Shown here: piece by piece, positions 1 through 7,737 of the stretch
Position numbering within the stretch: position 1 is the first letter of the stretch
Layout: each line of letters starts with the position of its first letter
Assembly: GCA_963704835.1 (NCBI GenBank)
Contig: CAVPHW010000014.1
Location: 108,269-172,268, forward strand
Reading direction: 5' to 3'
Length of the DNA stretch: 64,000 nt
From: GCA-2746605 sp963704835
GTDB lineage: Bacteria; Bacteroidota; Ignavibacteria; Ignavibacteriales; Melioribacteraceae
Notes under the pieces: model-generated
Told to the model about the DNA's origin: nothing
Seen by the model: only the letters and a program-made list of their open reading frames with translations
The model's database searches: none
Position numbers and translations under genes: made by a program

Positions 1-332
1 ATAAAAGGTATTCCTAATCCAACAACTAAGCTTAGAGATAGAGAAATTGACACACCAAGATATTGTCCTAAAAATATTGTGGTTCGCTTTATTGGTTGTG
101 CTAAGAGAAGTTCAGTAAAATCCCTGGAGTTATAATAGTACATAACTCCGAAAATAGTACCTATTAAAGGAGTTAAAACCAGAATGATGTTTAATAATGT
201 AATTATAGCCTTTGACACATCATTATTTAGGAAGAGTAAAGAATACCCAAGCACTAAATAAAACAAGGTATAGATATAACTCCATCTTCCTCGCATTAAA
301 TCAAAAAAACTATATTTTAAAATTTTAATCAT
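1..332 (-). CDS. nosY: NosY, ABC permease of the nos cluster (partial)
   Basis: This is the N-terminal 110 residues of an ABC-2 type permease; the rest lies beyond the left edge of the window. It starts with MIKILKYSFFDLMRGRW, followed by a membrane helix, a second hydrophobic stretch ending LTPLIGTIFGVMYYYNSRDF, and the motif ELLLAQPIKRTTIFLGQYLG. The region after the first pair of helices is typical of NosY and related ABC-2 permeases. Its ATG overlaps the end of nosF by eight bases, so the two are translationally coupled. In the family NosY pairs with the NosF ATPase and the periplasmic NosD for maturation of the copper centre of N2O reductase. The identification rests mainly on position and family resemblance. 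Confidence 0.85.
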   Translation of the reverse strand, partial: MIKILKYSFFDLMRGRWSYIYTLFYLVLGYSLLFLNNDVSKAIITLLNIILVLTPLIGTIFGVMYYYNSRDFTELLLAQPIKRTTIFLGQYLGVSISLSLSLVVGLGIPF

Positions 333-1032
333 AAGTCTTTTGTAGAATGTTAGCTATGGCATTTTCCAAACTTAATTGTTTTGTTTGGGTTTTTATTTCT
401 TCAACGGTTCCCTCAAAATATATTTTTCCATCCAGCAGGAACACAATTCCATCTGAAATTTCTTCCACAAAACTCATTATATGGGTTGAAATAAGAATTG
501 ATTTTCCTCTCTCTTTTTCTTCAAGAATCAGTTTTTTAAATCTGATTAGTGCAACAGGATCAAGCCCATTTGTTGGCTCATCCAAAACTATAAATGGCGA
601 ATCGAACATAAATGTTAATACGATATTAACTTTTTGAACTGTTCCGCCGGAAAGATTACCTAATTTTTTATCTAAAAATTCCTCTAGCTTAAACATTGAA
701 ATAAGTTCAGAATCTTTGATTGCTCCTGGTCTCAGGTTTTTTATCATATTAATTAATTCTATTACTTTCAGGTTTTGTGGAAATCTAGCAATTTGAGGCA
801 TATACGAAATTTCTTTTCTATAATCCCATTTTCCCAAAATGTTTTTATCATTAAAAGTTATTGTTCCTTTGTTTGGTATTACCATCCCTAATATGCACTT
901 AATTAAAGTTGTTTTACCGGAACCATTAGGACCCAAAATTGAAATTATCCCTTGATTTTTAATATTCAGATTCAGGCCATCTAAAACAGTCAGGCGGGCA
1001 AATTTCTTGTATAAATTATTTATAACTATCAT
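325..1032 (-). CDS. nosF: NosF, ABC transporter ATPase for N2O reductase maturation
   Basis: This is a 235-residue ABC ATPase. Walker A is GPNGSGKT at residues 34-41, the Q-loop MPQ is near 78, the signature LSGGT is at 126-130, Walker B FIVLDE is at 146-151 and the switch histidine is near 183. It lies directly downstream of nosD with a 4-base ATGA overlap and upstream of nosY with an 8-base overlap. NosF energises the NosDFY complex, which supplies sulfur or copper species for assembly of the CuZ centre of nitrous oxide reductase. All catalytic motifs are intact. The context makes the nos assignment firm, since the ATPase alone would only be called a generic ABC ATPase. Confidence 0.93.
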   Translation of the reverse strand: MIVINNLYKKFARLTVLDGLNLNIKNQGIISILGPNGSGKTTLIKCILGMVIPNKGTITFNDKNILGKWDYRKEISYMPQIARFPQNLKVIELINMIKNLRPGAIKDSELISMFKLEEFLDKKLGNLSGGTVQKVNIVLTFMFDSPFIVLDEPTNGLDPVALIRFKKLILEEKERGKSILISTHIMSFVEEISDGIVFLLDGKIYFEGTVEEIKTQTKQLSLENAIANILQKTYD

Positions 1033-2261
1033 TTGACCTGATGCATTAAAGGGTTATTGTCTTTTAAGTTGTCAGGCGTAAATACCGGGGATACTTTTTC
1101 TGAAAAATTTATAATATCCACAAAAAGGCTTCTGAGTAATACAATGGTTTCAGGAGTTTTATTAACAACGTAGGAAAATAGTTTTACTGGTCTGAATGGA
1201 ACATCGCCAATATTGTCTTTGTTCAAATCATAACCGGAATATTCACTCCAATAGTTTTTATCAAAAATGTTTCCATTAATATTGCCAGTATAAGAAATGT
1301 CAAACGCATTATGCATAAAGTTATTCCACATCAGTTTATTGCCATAACAAGCTCCTAAAAACTTAATTGCCCAACCATTATTGTTAAAACTATTTTTTTC
1401 AAAATTGACTCTGTTTGCGCCATCGGCATTTACACCAATTGTGTTTTGAAAAAATTCATTTTCAATAATATCAGCGTCATAAATTTCTTTTAGAAGCAAA
1501 CCATAAGATGCTGTTCCCCAATTTAGTTTGAATTTATTCTTTCGCATAGAGATTTTTTTTGAAAACATTACAGCAACTCCAGCTCCGTTATTTTCAAAAA
1601 TGTTTTCTTTATACTCATCATCATTCGAAAACATAAAGTGAAGACCATATCTTATATTTCTTTTACTTTCATTTCCAATTACTTTGCTAAATTTGACAAA
1701 CTCTAAATAAATTCCATCTCTCATTCCGTAGATTTTATTGTTTATCACATTAATGTGTGATGAATGCCATAGATGGATTCCGTTCCCAGAATTATGTTCA
1801 GTTACAGCATTTCCATTTATTAAATTTTCCTTTATCACACCATTTTTTGATCGTTCTATATGAAACGCAAAGAAGGGATTATTGAAAGTATTTTTTTTAA
1901 ATAAAAAGTTATTAATTCCGAATGCATGAATTGCAGCATTGTCTTTTGTGTAACTTAGTCCAACATTATTAAGTGTTAGACCAATTATATTAACATTATT
2001 TGCAGTAATATAAAATATATAACCCCTTCCTTGGGCATCAATTACAGCATGTTCTTTCCCAATAATGGTGATTGATTTATCAACATTTATCTCGGATTCA
2101 TGGTAAGTTCCATTTTCTATAATTATTGTATCACCTTGGGTTGCAATTGAAATTGCTTGTTTTAGTGTATACTTACTTGAACCAGATACAATAATTTCTG
2201 AGGACTTGAGAACTGACGCATTAACCAATATGAAAAAACAAAAAAGAATAAATTGGTTCAT
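1029..2261 (-). CDS. nosD: NosD, periplasmic copper-site maturation protein
   Basis: This is a protein of about 410 residues with an N-terminal signal sequence (MNQFILFCFFILVNASVLKS). It continues into a right-handed parallel beta-helix of carbohydrate-binding (CASH) type. The repeating pattern of short asparagine-rich strands (IIENGTY, NVNIIGLTLNN, GIHLWHSSHINVINNKIYG) is typical of NosD. The C-terminal region has NIFDKNYWSEYSGYDLNKD, common in the family. An upstream TTG at 2267 is in frame, but the ATG at 2261 starts the signal peptide cleanly and is preferred. NosD acts in the periplasm with NosF and NosY to mature the CuZ centre of NosZ. Confidence 0.93.
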   Translation of the reverse strand: MNQFILFCFFILVNASVLKSSEIIVSGSSKYTLKQAISIATQGDTIIIENGTYHESEINVDKSITIIGKEHAVIDAQGRGYIFYITANNVNIIGLTLNNVGLSYTKDNAAIHAFGINNFLFKKNTFNNPFFAFHIERSKNGVIKENLINGNAVTEHNSGNGIHLWHSSHINVINNKIYGMRDGIYLEFVKFSKVIGNESKRNIRYGLHFMFSNDDEYKENIFENNGAGVAVMFSKKISMRKNKFKLNWGTASYGLLLKEIYDADIIENEFFQNTIGVNADGANRVNFEKNSFNNNGWAIKFLGACYGNKLMWNNFMHNAFDISYTGNINGNIFDKNYWSEYSGYDLNKDNIGDVPFRPVKLFSYVVNKTPETIVLLRSLFVDIINFSEKVSPVFTPDNLKDNNPLMHQVK

Positions 2262-2289
2262 TATCAAAACTTATTATCGACGATTTTTT

Positions 2290-2734
2290 TTAATTTTGCT
2301 TAAAATAAGCAATTAGCTCATCCCAGTTATATAATTTACCGCCATTTTCTTTAAGGGTCAATTTCAGCATTTTCTTTCTTTGCAAAACCAGACAAATTAG
2401 CACCCATTGGACTAGGAACACTTTCACTTATAAGATAAGTTGATTTTGCGGCATTAACTAATTCACCTGGAATAGAATAATCAGCAATCAAGAAAAGAGC
2501 AATTTCACTTTCGTCAATATTTTTAGTTTCTTGCATCATGCATTCGATAGCATCATATTTAAACGCCTTTCCTTTTTGTGTTACAATTTCAGCTGAATGT
2601 TGTCTATCCACAATTGTCATTTTACAATAGTGACAAGCATCCTTCCCATAATCAATGGGCTCAGATTCAATAGAACAAGAAGTGTTTAGAATAAGAATTA
2701 AAAAAAATAAAAATAAATTTCTACATGCTTTCAC
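2290..2734 (-). pseudogene. nosL: NosL, copper chaperone lipoprotein, frameshifted near its end
   Basis: This is a lipoprotein with lipobox LNTSC at residues 16-20 and the NosL copper-site motif CHYCKM near residue 35. The open frame stops at 2351-2353 after AEIDP, 127 residues in. The +1 frame then reads KENGGKLYNWDELIAYFKQN and stops at 2290-2292. That tail (GGK-Y-W-EL) is the usual NosL C-terminus. Removing one G from the GGG at 2355-2357 (C on the coding strand) joins the two parts into about 147 residues. The codon at the break is CCT followed by TAA. Either a consensus error, a real mutation or a +1 recoding event could explain it. NosL delivers Cu(I) to NosZ. The gene overlaps the upstream gene by four bases. 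Confidence 0.85.
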
Positions 2735-3324
2735 GTTTTCTCTCTTTCTTCTTTTTTGCCTAAAATAAATGCAGCCAAAGTCATAAACATTCCAAGAAAT
2801 AAAAAATAAGCACCCAGCATTGGATAAGAATGAGCAGTAAAATTAAGAATCATTTTTGTTCCCACCAAAGGTGGTTGATATGTCATTGGATTTCCTGCTT
2901 CATCTAGAAACTTTATTGCCGCTTTTGGATTTAAATCATGTCCATAGTCATATTCCCACATGTAAAAATCATACATTCCAGCAGTACCAAGGATAGACAT
3001 CAAAACAAACCAAACTAGATACCATTTGTAGTTTGCAAAAATACCAATTGCAAGTCCTAGGATTACCATAACAACTATAACGATTGGAAAAATATCAAAC
3101 TCTTCCATATGTTCAGGAATATCTTTCATACCAACATAATGGTTCATGAGATTGATATTTTTAATATCATTTGGATTGTGGTCTGCAATTTTGTTTATCC
3201 AAATATCCATACCAATTGCATCAGGATATTGAGGTGCTTCTAGAGTAATGTTCCAAAGTGGTAAAATAAATAAGCTTAACAAGAGGAGAGGCCCAACAAT
3301 CATTAATACTTTTGATTTTTTCAT
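2731..3324 (-). CDS. Nos-associated four-helix membrane protein of unknown function
   Basis: This is a 197-residue protein. It has an N-terminal hydrophobic helix (about 5-25), a hydrophilic extracytoplasmic segment (26-75) containing LEAPQYPDAIGMDIWI and NLMNHYVGM, then three more helices (about 77-97, 100-120 and 168-190). No known catalytic motif is visible. It lies between nosZ and nosL in the same orientation and overlaps nosL by four bases. It is therefore very likely part of N2O reductase assembly or electron supply. Membrane proteins at this position occur in clade II nos clusters (the gene called nosB in some epsilonproteobacteria), but I cannot establish homology from the sequence alone. 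Confidence 0.8.
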   Translation of the reverse strand: MKKSKVLMIVGPLLLLSLFILPLWNITLEAPQYPDAIGMDIWINKIADHNPNDIKNINLMNHYVGMKDIPEHMEEFDIFPIVIVVMVILGLAIGIFANYKWYLVWFVLMSILGTAGMYDFYMWEYDYGHDLNPKAAIKFLDEAGNPMTYQPPLVGTKMILNFTAHSYPMLGAYFLFLGMFMTLAAFILGKKEEREKT

Positions 3325-3345
3325 CTAAATGTTTCCAATTATAAA

Positions 3346-3378
3346 GTGGATACTCCCTTTATAAAAGGGAATATCCAC
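3346..3378 (-). other. Strong hairpin between nosZ and the next gene
   Basis: GTGGATA-C-TCCCTTT, loop ATA, AAAGGGA-A-TATCCAC forms a 14-pair stem interrupted by one mismatch. It lies 26 bases after the nosZ stop and 22 bases before the next start codon. No run of Ts follows it on the minus strand, so it is not a classical terminator. A plausible role is to protect the 3' end of nosZ mRNA and set its level above that of the downstream maturation genes. The role is inferred; the stem is seen directly. Confidence 0.7.
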
Positions 3379-3403
3379 AAAGTTAAATACTAGAATTTAA
3401 TTC

Positions 3404-5371
3404 CTATAAAGTTTCACCATCCAAAGTCCATTTAAGAGCAATACTTGAATTGCTTGGTGAAACACGAACATACCCTTGCATTTCTTGATGCAATGCAGAG
3501 CAAAAATCAGTACAGTAAAACGGCCATACGCCAACTTCTTTGGGTTCCCAAACAAATGTTTCAGTTTGGCCTGGCATAATTAGAAGTTCCGATGTATTTG
3601 CACCAATCATCGCAATACCATGAGGTACATCATAATCTTGCTCTAAGTTTGTAACATGAAAATAAACTCTGTCACCTGTTTTAATACCTTCAATATTGTC
3701 TGGAGCAAAGTGACTTCTAATCATAGTCATATATATATGAACGTTTTTACCATCTCTGACAACTTTTGCTTCTTTTTCTGATTTTGCAACGTAAGGATGC
3801 TTATTATCTTCCAATTTATATATTTTTTTGGAATTTGGAGTAATAAGTGAAGCCGGAGCTCCAGCTGCATAATGTGGTTCTCCAACTGTTGGAAAGTCAA
3901 GGAGCAATTCCATCTTATCACCTGAAATATCATATAATTGAGCTGATTGTGAAACTTCTGGTCCAGTTGGTAAATAGCGGTCTTTTGTAATTTTATTCAT
4001 TGCAAGTACATACTTGCCAAATGGTTTTCTTGAATTTCCACCTGGAATCATTAAGTGACCTACTGAGTAGTAAGTAGGTTTTCTATCAATTACTTCCCAA
4101 GTTCCTAATTTCCATTTTACAACCTCTGAAGAAATAAAGAATGTAGTGTATGCATATCCTTTATCATCAAATTCAGTATGCAAAGGTCCAAGACCTGGCT
4201 GATTTACAGTTCCAGCAAGTGTTGCATCAAAATTTAAGATAGGGATACCATAGGCTTCTCCATCGAAATTTTTATCTTCTATTGCCTTTATCATTTTTGT
4301 AAATGAATGAACTGTTAAAGCAGCAGCGAGTTTACCACTACCTACTATGTACTCACCTGATGGATCAACATCGCATCCATGAGGAGATTTAGGAGTTGGC
4401 ATAAAATAGACCAAACCTGGCAATTCTGAAGGATCTAAAACTCTTACTTGTTTCATCATAGTTGATGTTGCGGAATGTGTGGATTCATCATAAACATTAT
4501 GCGCATATTTTGCCGGAACAGTTTTAAATTTACCTGCTTTCATATATTCTTCTGCTTTTTTCCAATTAATTGCAGCAATAAAATCTTTATCATTTTGTGA
4601 TGCATTTACCTCTAACAAAGTATTTGCTTCTTCGGTATTATAAGTAGAGAAGAACATCCATCCATGAGATTTTCCTCTTCCTGGATGTGTTAAATCATAA
4701 TTAAAGCCAGGCATTAATATTTGAAACTCAATATTCATGTGACCATGTTCTGGATCTACTTTTATAAAGGAAAGAGCACCTTTAAAATTGCCTTTGTATT
4801 CTTCAATAGACATATCTTTTTGAGGAACTGGAACACTAAATCTGGTACCAGCAACAACGTATTCGGTGTTTTCAGTTACAAAGGATGAACTATGATTACC
4901 TGCACTATTTGGAATTTCTATTATTTCTTCGGTTTCAAAAGTTTTTAAGCTAATACGTGCAATACGAGGAGTGTTGTTGCCATTTATAAAGCACCATCTA
5001 CCATCTATTTCTCCATTTGTTTGTGAAATATCTGGATGATGAGAATCATCCCAAGGAATAAAACCGTAGGATGTTTCAAGAAGTGGTTTTGTTTCTTCAT
5101 TAAAACCATAAGCCTTTTCTGCATCCAAAGAAAATACAGGAATAACTTTGAATAACCTTCCTGATGGTAAACCATATACAGCCAACTGACCACTAAACCC
5201 ACCAGAGAGAAATGCGTAAAATTCATCATGCTCACCAGGAGCGACAAAAACTTTTTCTGCGGCACTTCCTTTCAGTGCACCATCACCTGAATTTCCTTGA
5301 CCGCAATTTGTAAGCCCAATGGTAATTCCCATAGCAATAATAAAAAACATTGCTTTATTAAATATTTTCAT
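3404..5371 (-). CDS. nosZ: NosZ, nitrous oxide reductase, clade II, lipoprotein signal
   Basis: This is a 655-residue N2O reductase, catalysing N2O + 2e- + 2H+ to N2 + H2O. The N-terminus has no twin-arginine motif. It carries a Sec lipoprotein signal with LTNC, so this is the Sec-type (clade II) form and probably membrane-anchored. Histidine ligands expected for CuZ are visible in DDSHHPD, GNHSSS, KSHGW, SPHGCDVDP, PLHTEFDD, VGHLMIPGG and GEPHYAAG. The C-terminal cupredoxin domain holds the CuA motif CTDFCSALHQEM (Cys-x3-Cys-x3-His-x2-Met) and the further histidine in DVPHGIAM. The ATG at 5371 has AGGGG eight bases upstream and is preferred over GTG at 5377. No break is seen in the gene. Confidence 0.97.
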   Translation of the reverse strand: MKIFNKAMFFIIAMGITIGLTNCGQGNSGDGALKGSAAEKVFVAPGEHDEFYAFLSGGFSGQLAVYGLPSGRLFKVIPVFSLDAEKAYGFNEETKPLLETSYGFIPWDDSHHPDISQTNGEIDGRWCFINGNNTPRIARISLKTFETEEIIEIPNSAGNHSSSFVTENTEYVVAGTRFSVPVPQKDMSIEEYKGNFKGALSFIKVDPEHGHMNIEFQILMPGFNYDLTHPGRGKSHGWMFFSTYNTEEANTLLEVNASQNDKDFIAAINWKKAEEYMKAGKFKTVPAKYAHNVYDESTHSATSTMMKQVRVLDPSELPGLVYFMPTPKSPHGCDVDPSGEYIVGSGKLAAALTVHSFTKMIKAIEDKNFDGEAYGIPILNFDATLAGTVNQPGLGPLHTEFDDKGYAYTTFFISSEVVKWKLGTWEVIDRKPTYYSVGHLMIPGGNSRKPFGKYVLAMNKITKDRYLPTGPEVSQSAQLYDISGDKMELLLDFPTVGEPHYAAGAPASLITPNSKKIYKLEDNKHPYVAKSEKEAKVVRDGKNVHIYMTMIRSHFAPDNIEGIKTGDRVYFHVTNLEQDYDVPHGIAMIGANTSELLIMPGQTETFVWEPKEVGVWPFYCTDFCSALHQEMQGYVRVSPSNSSIALKWTLDGETL

Positions 5372-5400
5372 ATTCACTTCCCCTAATTATTTTAGTTTAT

Positions 5401-5976
5401 TTATTTTGATGGTAATATTACTTTATCTACAACATTAATTATCCCATTTGATGTGGGGATAGTAGCCAAGATTTTTGCACCTGCAACCGTTATCACATCA
5501 CCTTGAACAATTACTTCTAAATAATCACCTGTTGCGGTATAAATTTTTCTTCCTTTTTGTGCCTCTTTTGTTAGTTGTTTTATATCAAAAGTTCCAGGAG
5601 CGGCATGTCTGGAAAGTATTTCAGCAAGTGCGGATTTATTTTCAGGCTTTAGCAAATTTTCAACAGTTCCCTCTGGTAAAGCTTCAAAAGCTGCATTGTT
5701 AGGTGCAAAAACAGTTAGTGGGCCAGCGTTAACTAAAACATGTTCTATTTCAGCTGCTTGAACTGCAGCAACAAGAGTTGTGTGATCTTTTGAACTAGCT
5801 GCAACTTGTAAAATGTTTTTGGCTGAAACCTCGTCGGAATAAGAAGCCTGACCTTTGGGAGTGTTTTGTTCAAATGTGTTGTCTGGAGAATTGCTATCTC
5901 CAACTTTATTATCAACGTTGTTACACGCACATAAAAGAAAAACTATGGAAAATAATACAATTATTTTTTTTATCAT
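5401..5976 (-). CDS. FAS1 (fasciclin) domain lipoprotein in the nos operon
   Basis: This is a lipoprotein of about 191 residues. The signal ends at LLCAC, followed by a low-complexity Asn/Asp/Ser linker and one complete FAS1 domain (about residues 55-190). The domain shows the usual blocks: DHTTLVAAVQAA, GPLTVFAPNNAAFEALP and the closing NGIINVVDKVILP. FAS1 domains are adhesion or protein-interaction modules with no known redox activity. The gene lies between the cytochrome c gene and nosZ with gaps of 24-29 bases, so it is co-transcribed with them. A role in docking the cytochrome or NosZ at the membrane is speculation. The ATG at 5976 gives a clean signal peptide; an in-frame TTG lies at 5988. 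Confidence 0.88.
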   Translation of the reverse strand: MIKKIIVLFSIVFLLCACNNVDNKVGDSNSPDNTFEQNTPKGQASYSDEVSAKNILQVAASSKDHTTLVAAVQAAEIEHVLVNAGPLTVFAPNNAAFEALPEGTVENLLKPENKSALAEILSRHAAPGTFDIKQLTKEAQKGRKIYTATGDYLEVIVQGDVITVAGAKILATIPTSNGIINVVDKVILPSK

Positions 5977-6012
5977 TCTATACCCCAAATTAGGTTAGTT
6001 ATTGTTACTTTT

Positions 6013-6504
6013 TTATAAAGTTCTAAAGTATTCTAATATTGCTCTTGCTTCTTCCTCAGTTAAACTTTGATTTGCCATAGGCACAAAAAGAAATTCTTCG
6101 AAAAGTTTTTTAGCTATTGGATTACTCTTAACCATCTCTTCAGGATTTAAAATCATATTCATAATCCATTCTGGTGAGCGTCTTTCCATAATCCCAGTTG
6201 GAGCTGGTCCTATATACTTTTTATCAACTTTATGACAAGCTGTACACTTTGCTTCGTAAACTATTTTCCCAGTTGCAACTAATTTATCATCAATAGCTGT
6301 AAGAGTTATTTCTTTAATTGGACCAATTCCTATATCATTCATAGGATTAGAATCGTTCATTTTTTTAGCAACCATGCTGGTTGGAGCTTTACTAGTTGTT
6401 GTTTTTGATTTATCATCATTTCCGCAATTTGTAAGAAAAAAGCTTATAAACAAAATAAAGCTTACTTTTAAAAGCATATTACTAGTAGATTTTTTTTCTT
6501 TCAT
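6013..6504 (-). CDS. Lipoprotein monohaem cytochrome c, likely electron donor to NosZ
   Basis: This is a 163-residue protein with lipobox LTNC (Cys27), a Thr/Ser-rich linker, one haem motif CTACH at residues 87-91 and a probable axial methionine at 143 (FVPMANQS). The fold is a class I cytochrome c like those preceding nosZ in clade II clusters. It is the first gene of the nos operon and is preceded by AAAGGA about ten bases before the ATG. Electron delivery to the CuA centre of NosZ is the natural role, inferred from position. In function it may match the nosC-type cytochromes, but it is not demonstrably the same family. Confidence 0.9.
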   Translation of the reverse strand: MKEKKSTSNMLLKVSFILFISFFLTNCGNDDKSKTTTSKAPTSMVAKKMNDSNPMNDIGIGPIKEITLTAIDDKLVATGKIVYEAKCTACHKVDKKYIGPAPTGIMERRSPEWIMNMILNPEEMVKSNPIAKKLFEEFLFVPMANQSLTEEEARAILEYFRTL

Positions 6505-6626
6505 CAGTTTGAATTCCTTTATATTTTTTTAAAATACCATAATAATTGAGAGAACAACTAAATATGTAAATTTAATTTATGATCAGCAATTATATTCACA
6601 AAAATTAAGAAAATTTTTAATTAAAA

Positions 6627-6644
6627 TCAGAATAATTTTTCTGA
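6627..6644. promoter_or_regulatory. 18-base dyad upstream of the nos operon, possible operator
   Basis: TCAGAA-N6-TTCTGA is a perfect six-base inverted repeat about 130 bases upstream of the first nos gene. It lies between that start and the cco operon terminator. Its size fits a dimeric regulator site. It does not match the FNR/CRP consensus TTGAT-N4-ATCAA. Function is a guess from symmetry and position. Confidence 0.25.
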
Positions 6645-6653
6645 ATATAAAAT

Positions 6654-6688
6654 AAAAAAAACCTCACAAAACATTTGTGAGGTTTTTT
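6654..6688. terminator. Bidirectional intrinsic terminator after ccoP
   Basis: ACCTCACAAA, loop ACA, TTTGTGAGGT forms a ten-pair stem flanked by seven As on the left and five Ts on the right. On the minus strand it gives a stem followed by a U-run 40 bases after the ccoP stop, ending the cco operon before the nos operon promoter. Confidence 0.88.
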
Positions 6689-6727
6689 AACATTTTGAAC
6701 TGCGAAAATAGTATTTCTCAAATAGAT

Positions 6728-7540
6728 TTATTCGTATAAAATTCCTTCTGGTGCTTTTTGATTAGCTGGATTAGTACCTCTTAGAGTTAAGATATAACTA
6801 GCTACTTCTTGCATTTGAGTAGGGTCCAGTAGGGTCTGCCAACTTATCATACCCTTTGCAGGAACACCATATTTAATAATTTTGAATAAGTCGTTAATCT
6901 TATTTCCATGAACCCAGTAATCATCAGTAAAATTAGGTCCTACTAATCCTTCTCCATTCATGCCATGGCAAGCTGCACAACTTTTGATAAAAATATCTTT
7001 TCCATTAGCTAATGCTGCGGCATCATCTGTAATTGTTACGTTCTCTTCACTCAGAAGTGCTCCAGATTTATTAAGTATTTCTCTTTCAAGAGCTGCGACT
7101 CTTACTTCTTCTGTAAACTCATCTTCTTGTACATTGCCGCTGCCCAGAATATGATAATCAACCATATAAATCAATGCCCAAATGATTGTTCCATAAAATA
7201 TTGCCATAAACCATGGTGGAATTTTATTATTCAGTTCTTTTATCCCGTCAAAATCATGATCAAGAAGTAAATTCTGTTCTTCATCAACAGAAGGTCTTTT
7301 AGTGAGTAAGCTCATAATTTTTTTAAATCCAGAAACAGCTGCTTCTTCACTTTTCTCTGAATAAACAAGAATTAACCACATTATAATTGCTACCAAAAAT
7401 GCAGTTACCGCTACCATTACTTTTATAATTGATCCAAGCTCATCTTCAGTATTAGCATTTGTTTGTGCAAATAGAGATGAGCTAAAAAGAAACATCAAAA
7501 AAAGTAATGTCTTTGCTCTAATTATTTTTATCAATCTCAT
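6728..7540 (-). CDS. ccoP: CcoP, cbb3 oxidase cytochrome c subunit
   Basis: This is a 270-residue subunit. It has an N-terminal hydrophobic signal-like helix, a transmembrane helix (about 39-60), the family motif KIPPWFMAIFYGTIIWA as a further helix (about 106-127), and a C-terminal cytochrome c domain. That domain has a single haem motif CAACH at 188-192 and probable Met231 (KGMISW). Proteobacterial CcoP has two haem domains; the single-haem form with an extra N-terminal helix is the usual Bacteroidota arrangement. It passes electrons from periplasmic cytochrome to the CcoNO core. It is the last gene of the cco operon, and its start overlaps ccoQ by 23 bases. Confidence 0.94.
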   Translation of the reverse strand: MRLIKIIRAKTLLFLMFLFSSSLFAQTNANTEDELGSIIKVMVAVTAFLVAIIMWLILVYSEKSEEAAVSGFKKIMSLLTKRPSVDEEQNLLLDHDFDGIKELNNKIPPWFMAIFYGTIIWALIYMVDYHILGSGNVQEDEFTEEVRVAALEREILNKSGALLSEENVTITDDAAALANGKDIFIKSCAACHGMNGEGLVGPNFTDDYWVHGNKINDLFKIIKYGVPAKGMISWQTLLDPTQMQEVASYILTLRGTNPANQKAPEGILYE

Positions 7541-7730
7541 TTTTTTTCTCTAAATTATTTGAAAAATTATCATTATCTAAAGGAATATTTTCTAATTCTG
7601 AAATATATTCTTTGTCTCTTGTCAATATCCAGAAAATTGCTCCAAAGAAAACCATGGAAAAAATTATCAGAGTGATTACTGGATAAATTCCTACATTTTC
7701 TATAGAGCTTAAATAATTTGAAAATTTCAT
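7518..7730 (-). CDS. ccoQ: CcoQ/FixQ-like small cbb3 oxidase subunit
   Basis: This is a 70-residue protein with one membrane helix (about 15-36, ending FWILTRDKEYI) and a polar, Asn-rich tail. Size, single helix and position between ccoNO and ccoP match CcoQ, which stabilises the oxidase. It starts 7 bases after the ccoNO stop and runs 23 bases into ccoP. Sequence identity in this family is low, so the call relies on position. Confidence 0.82.
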   Translation of the reverse strand: MKFSNYLSSIENVGIYPVITLIIFSMVFFGAIFWILTRDKEYISELENIPLDNDNFSNNLEKKNEIDKNN

Positions 7731-7737
7731 GTTTTAC

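Noticed and set aside
6505..6640. FNR/CRP-type site (TTGAT-N4-ATCAA) ahead of the nos operon
   Set aside because: Only a TGATCA core is present near 6580, without the flanking half-sites.
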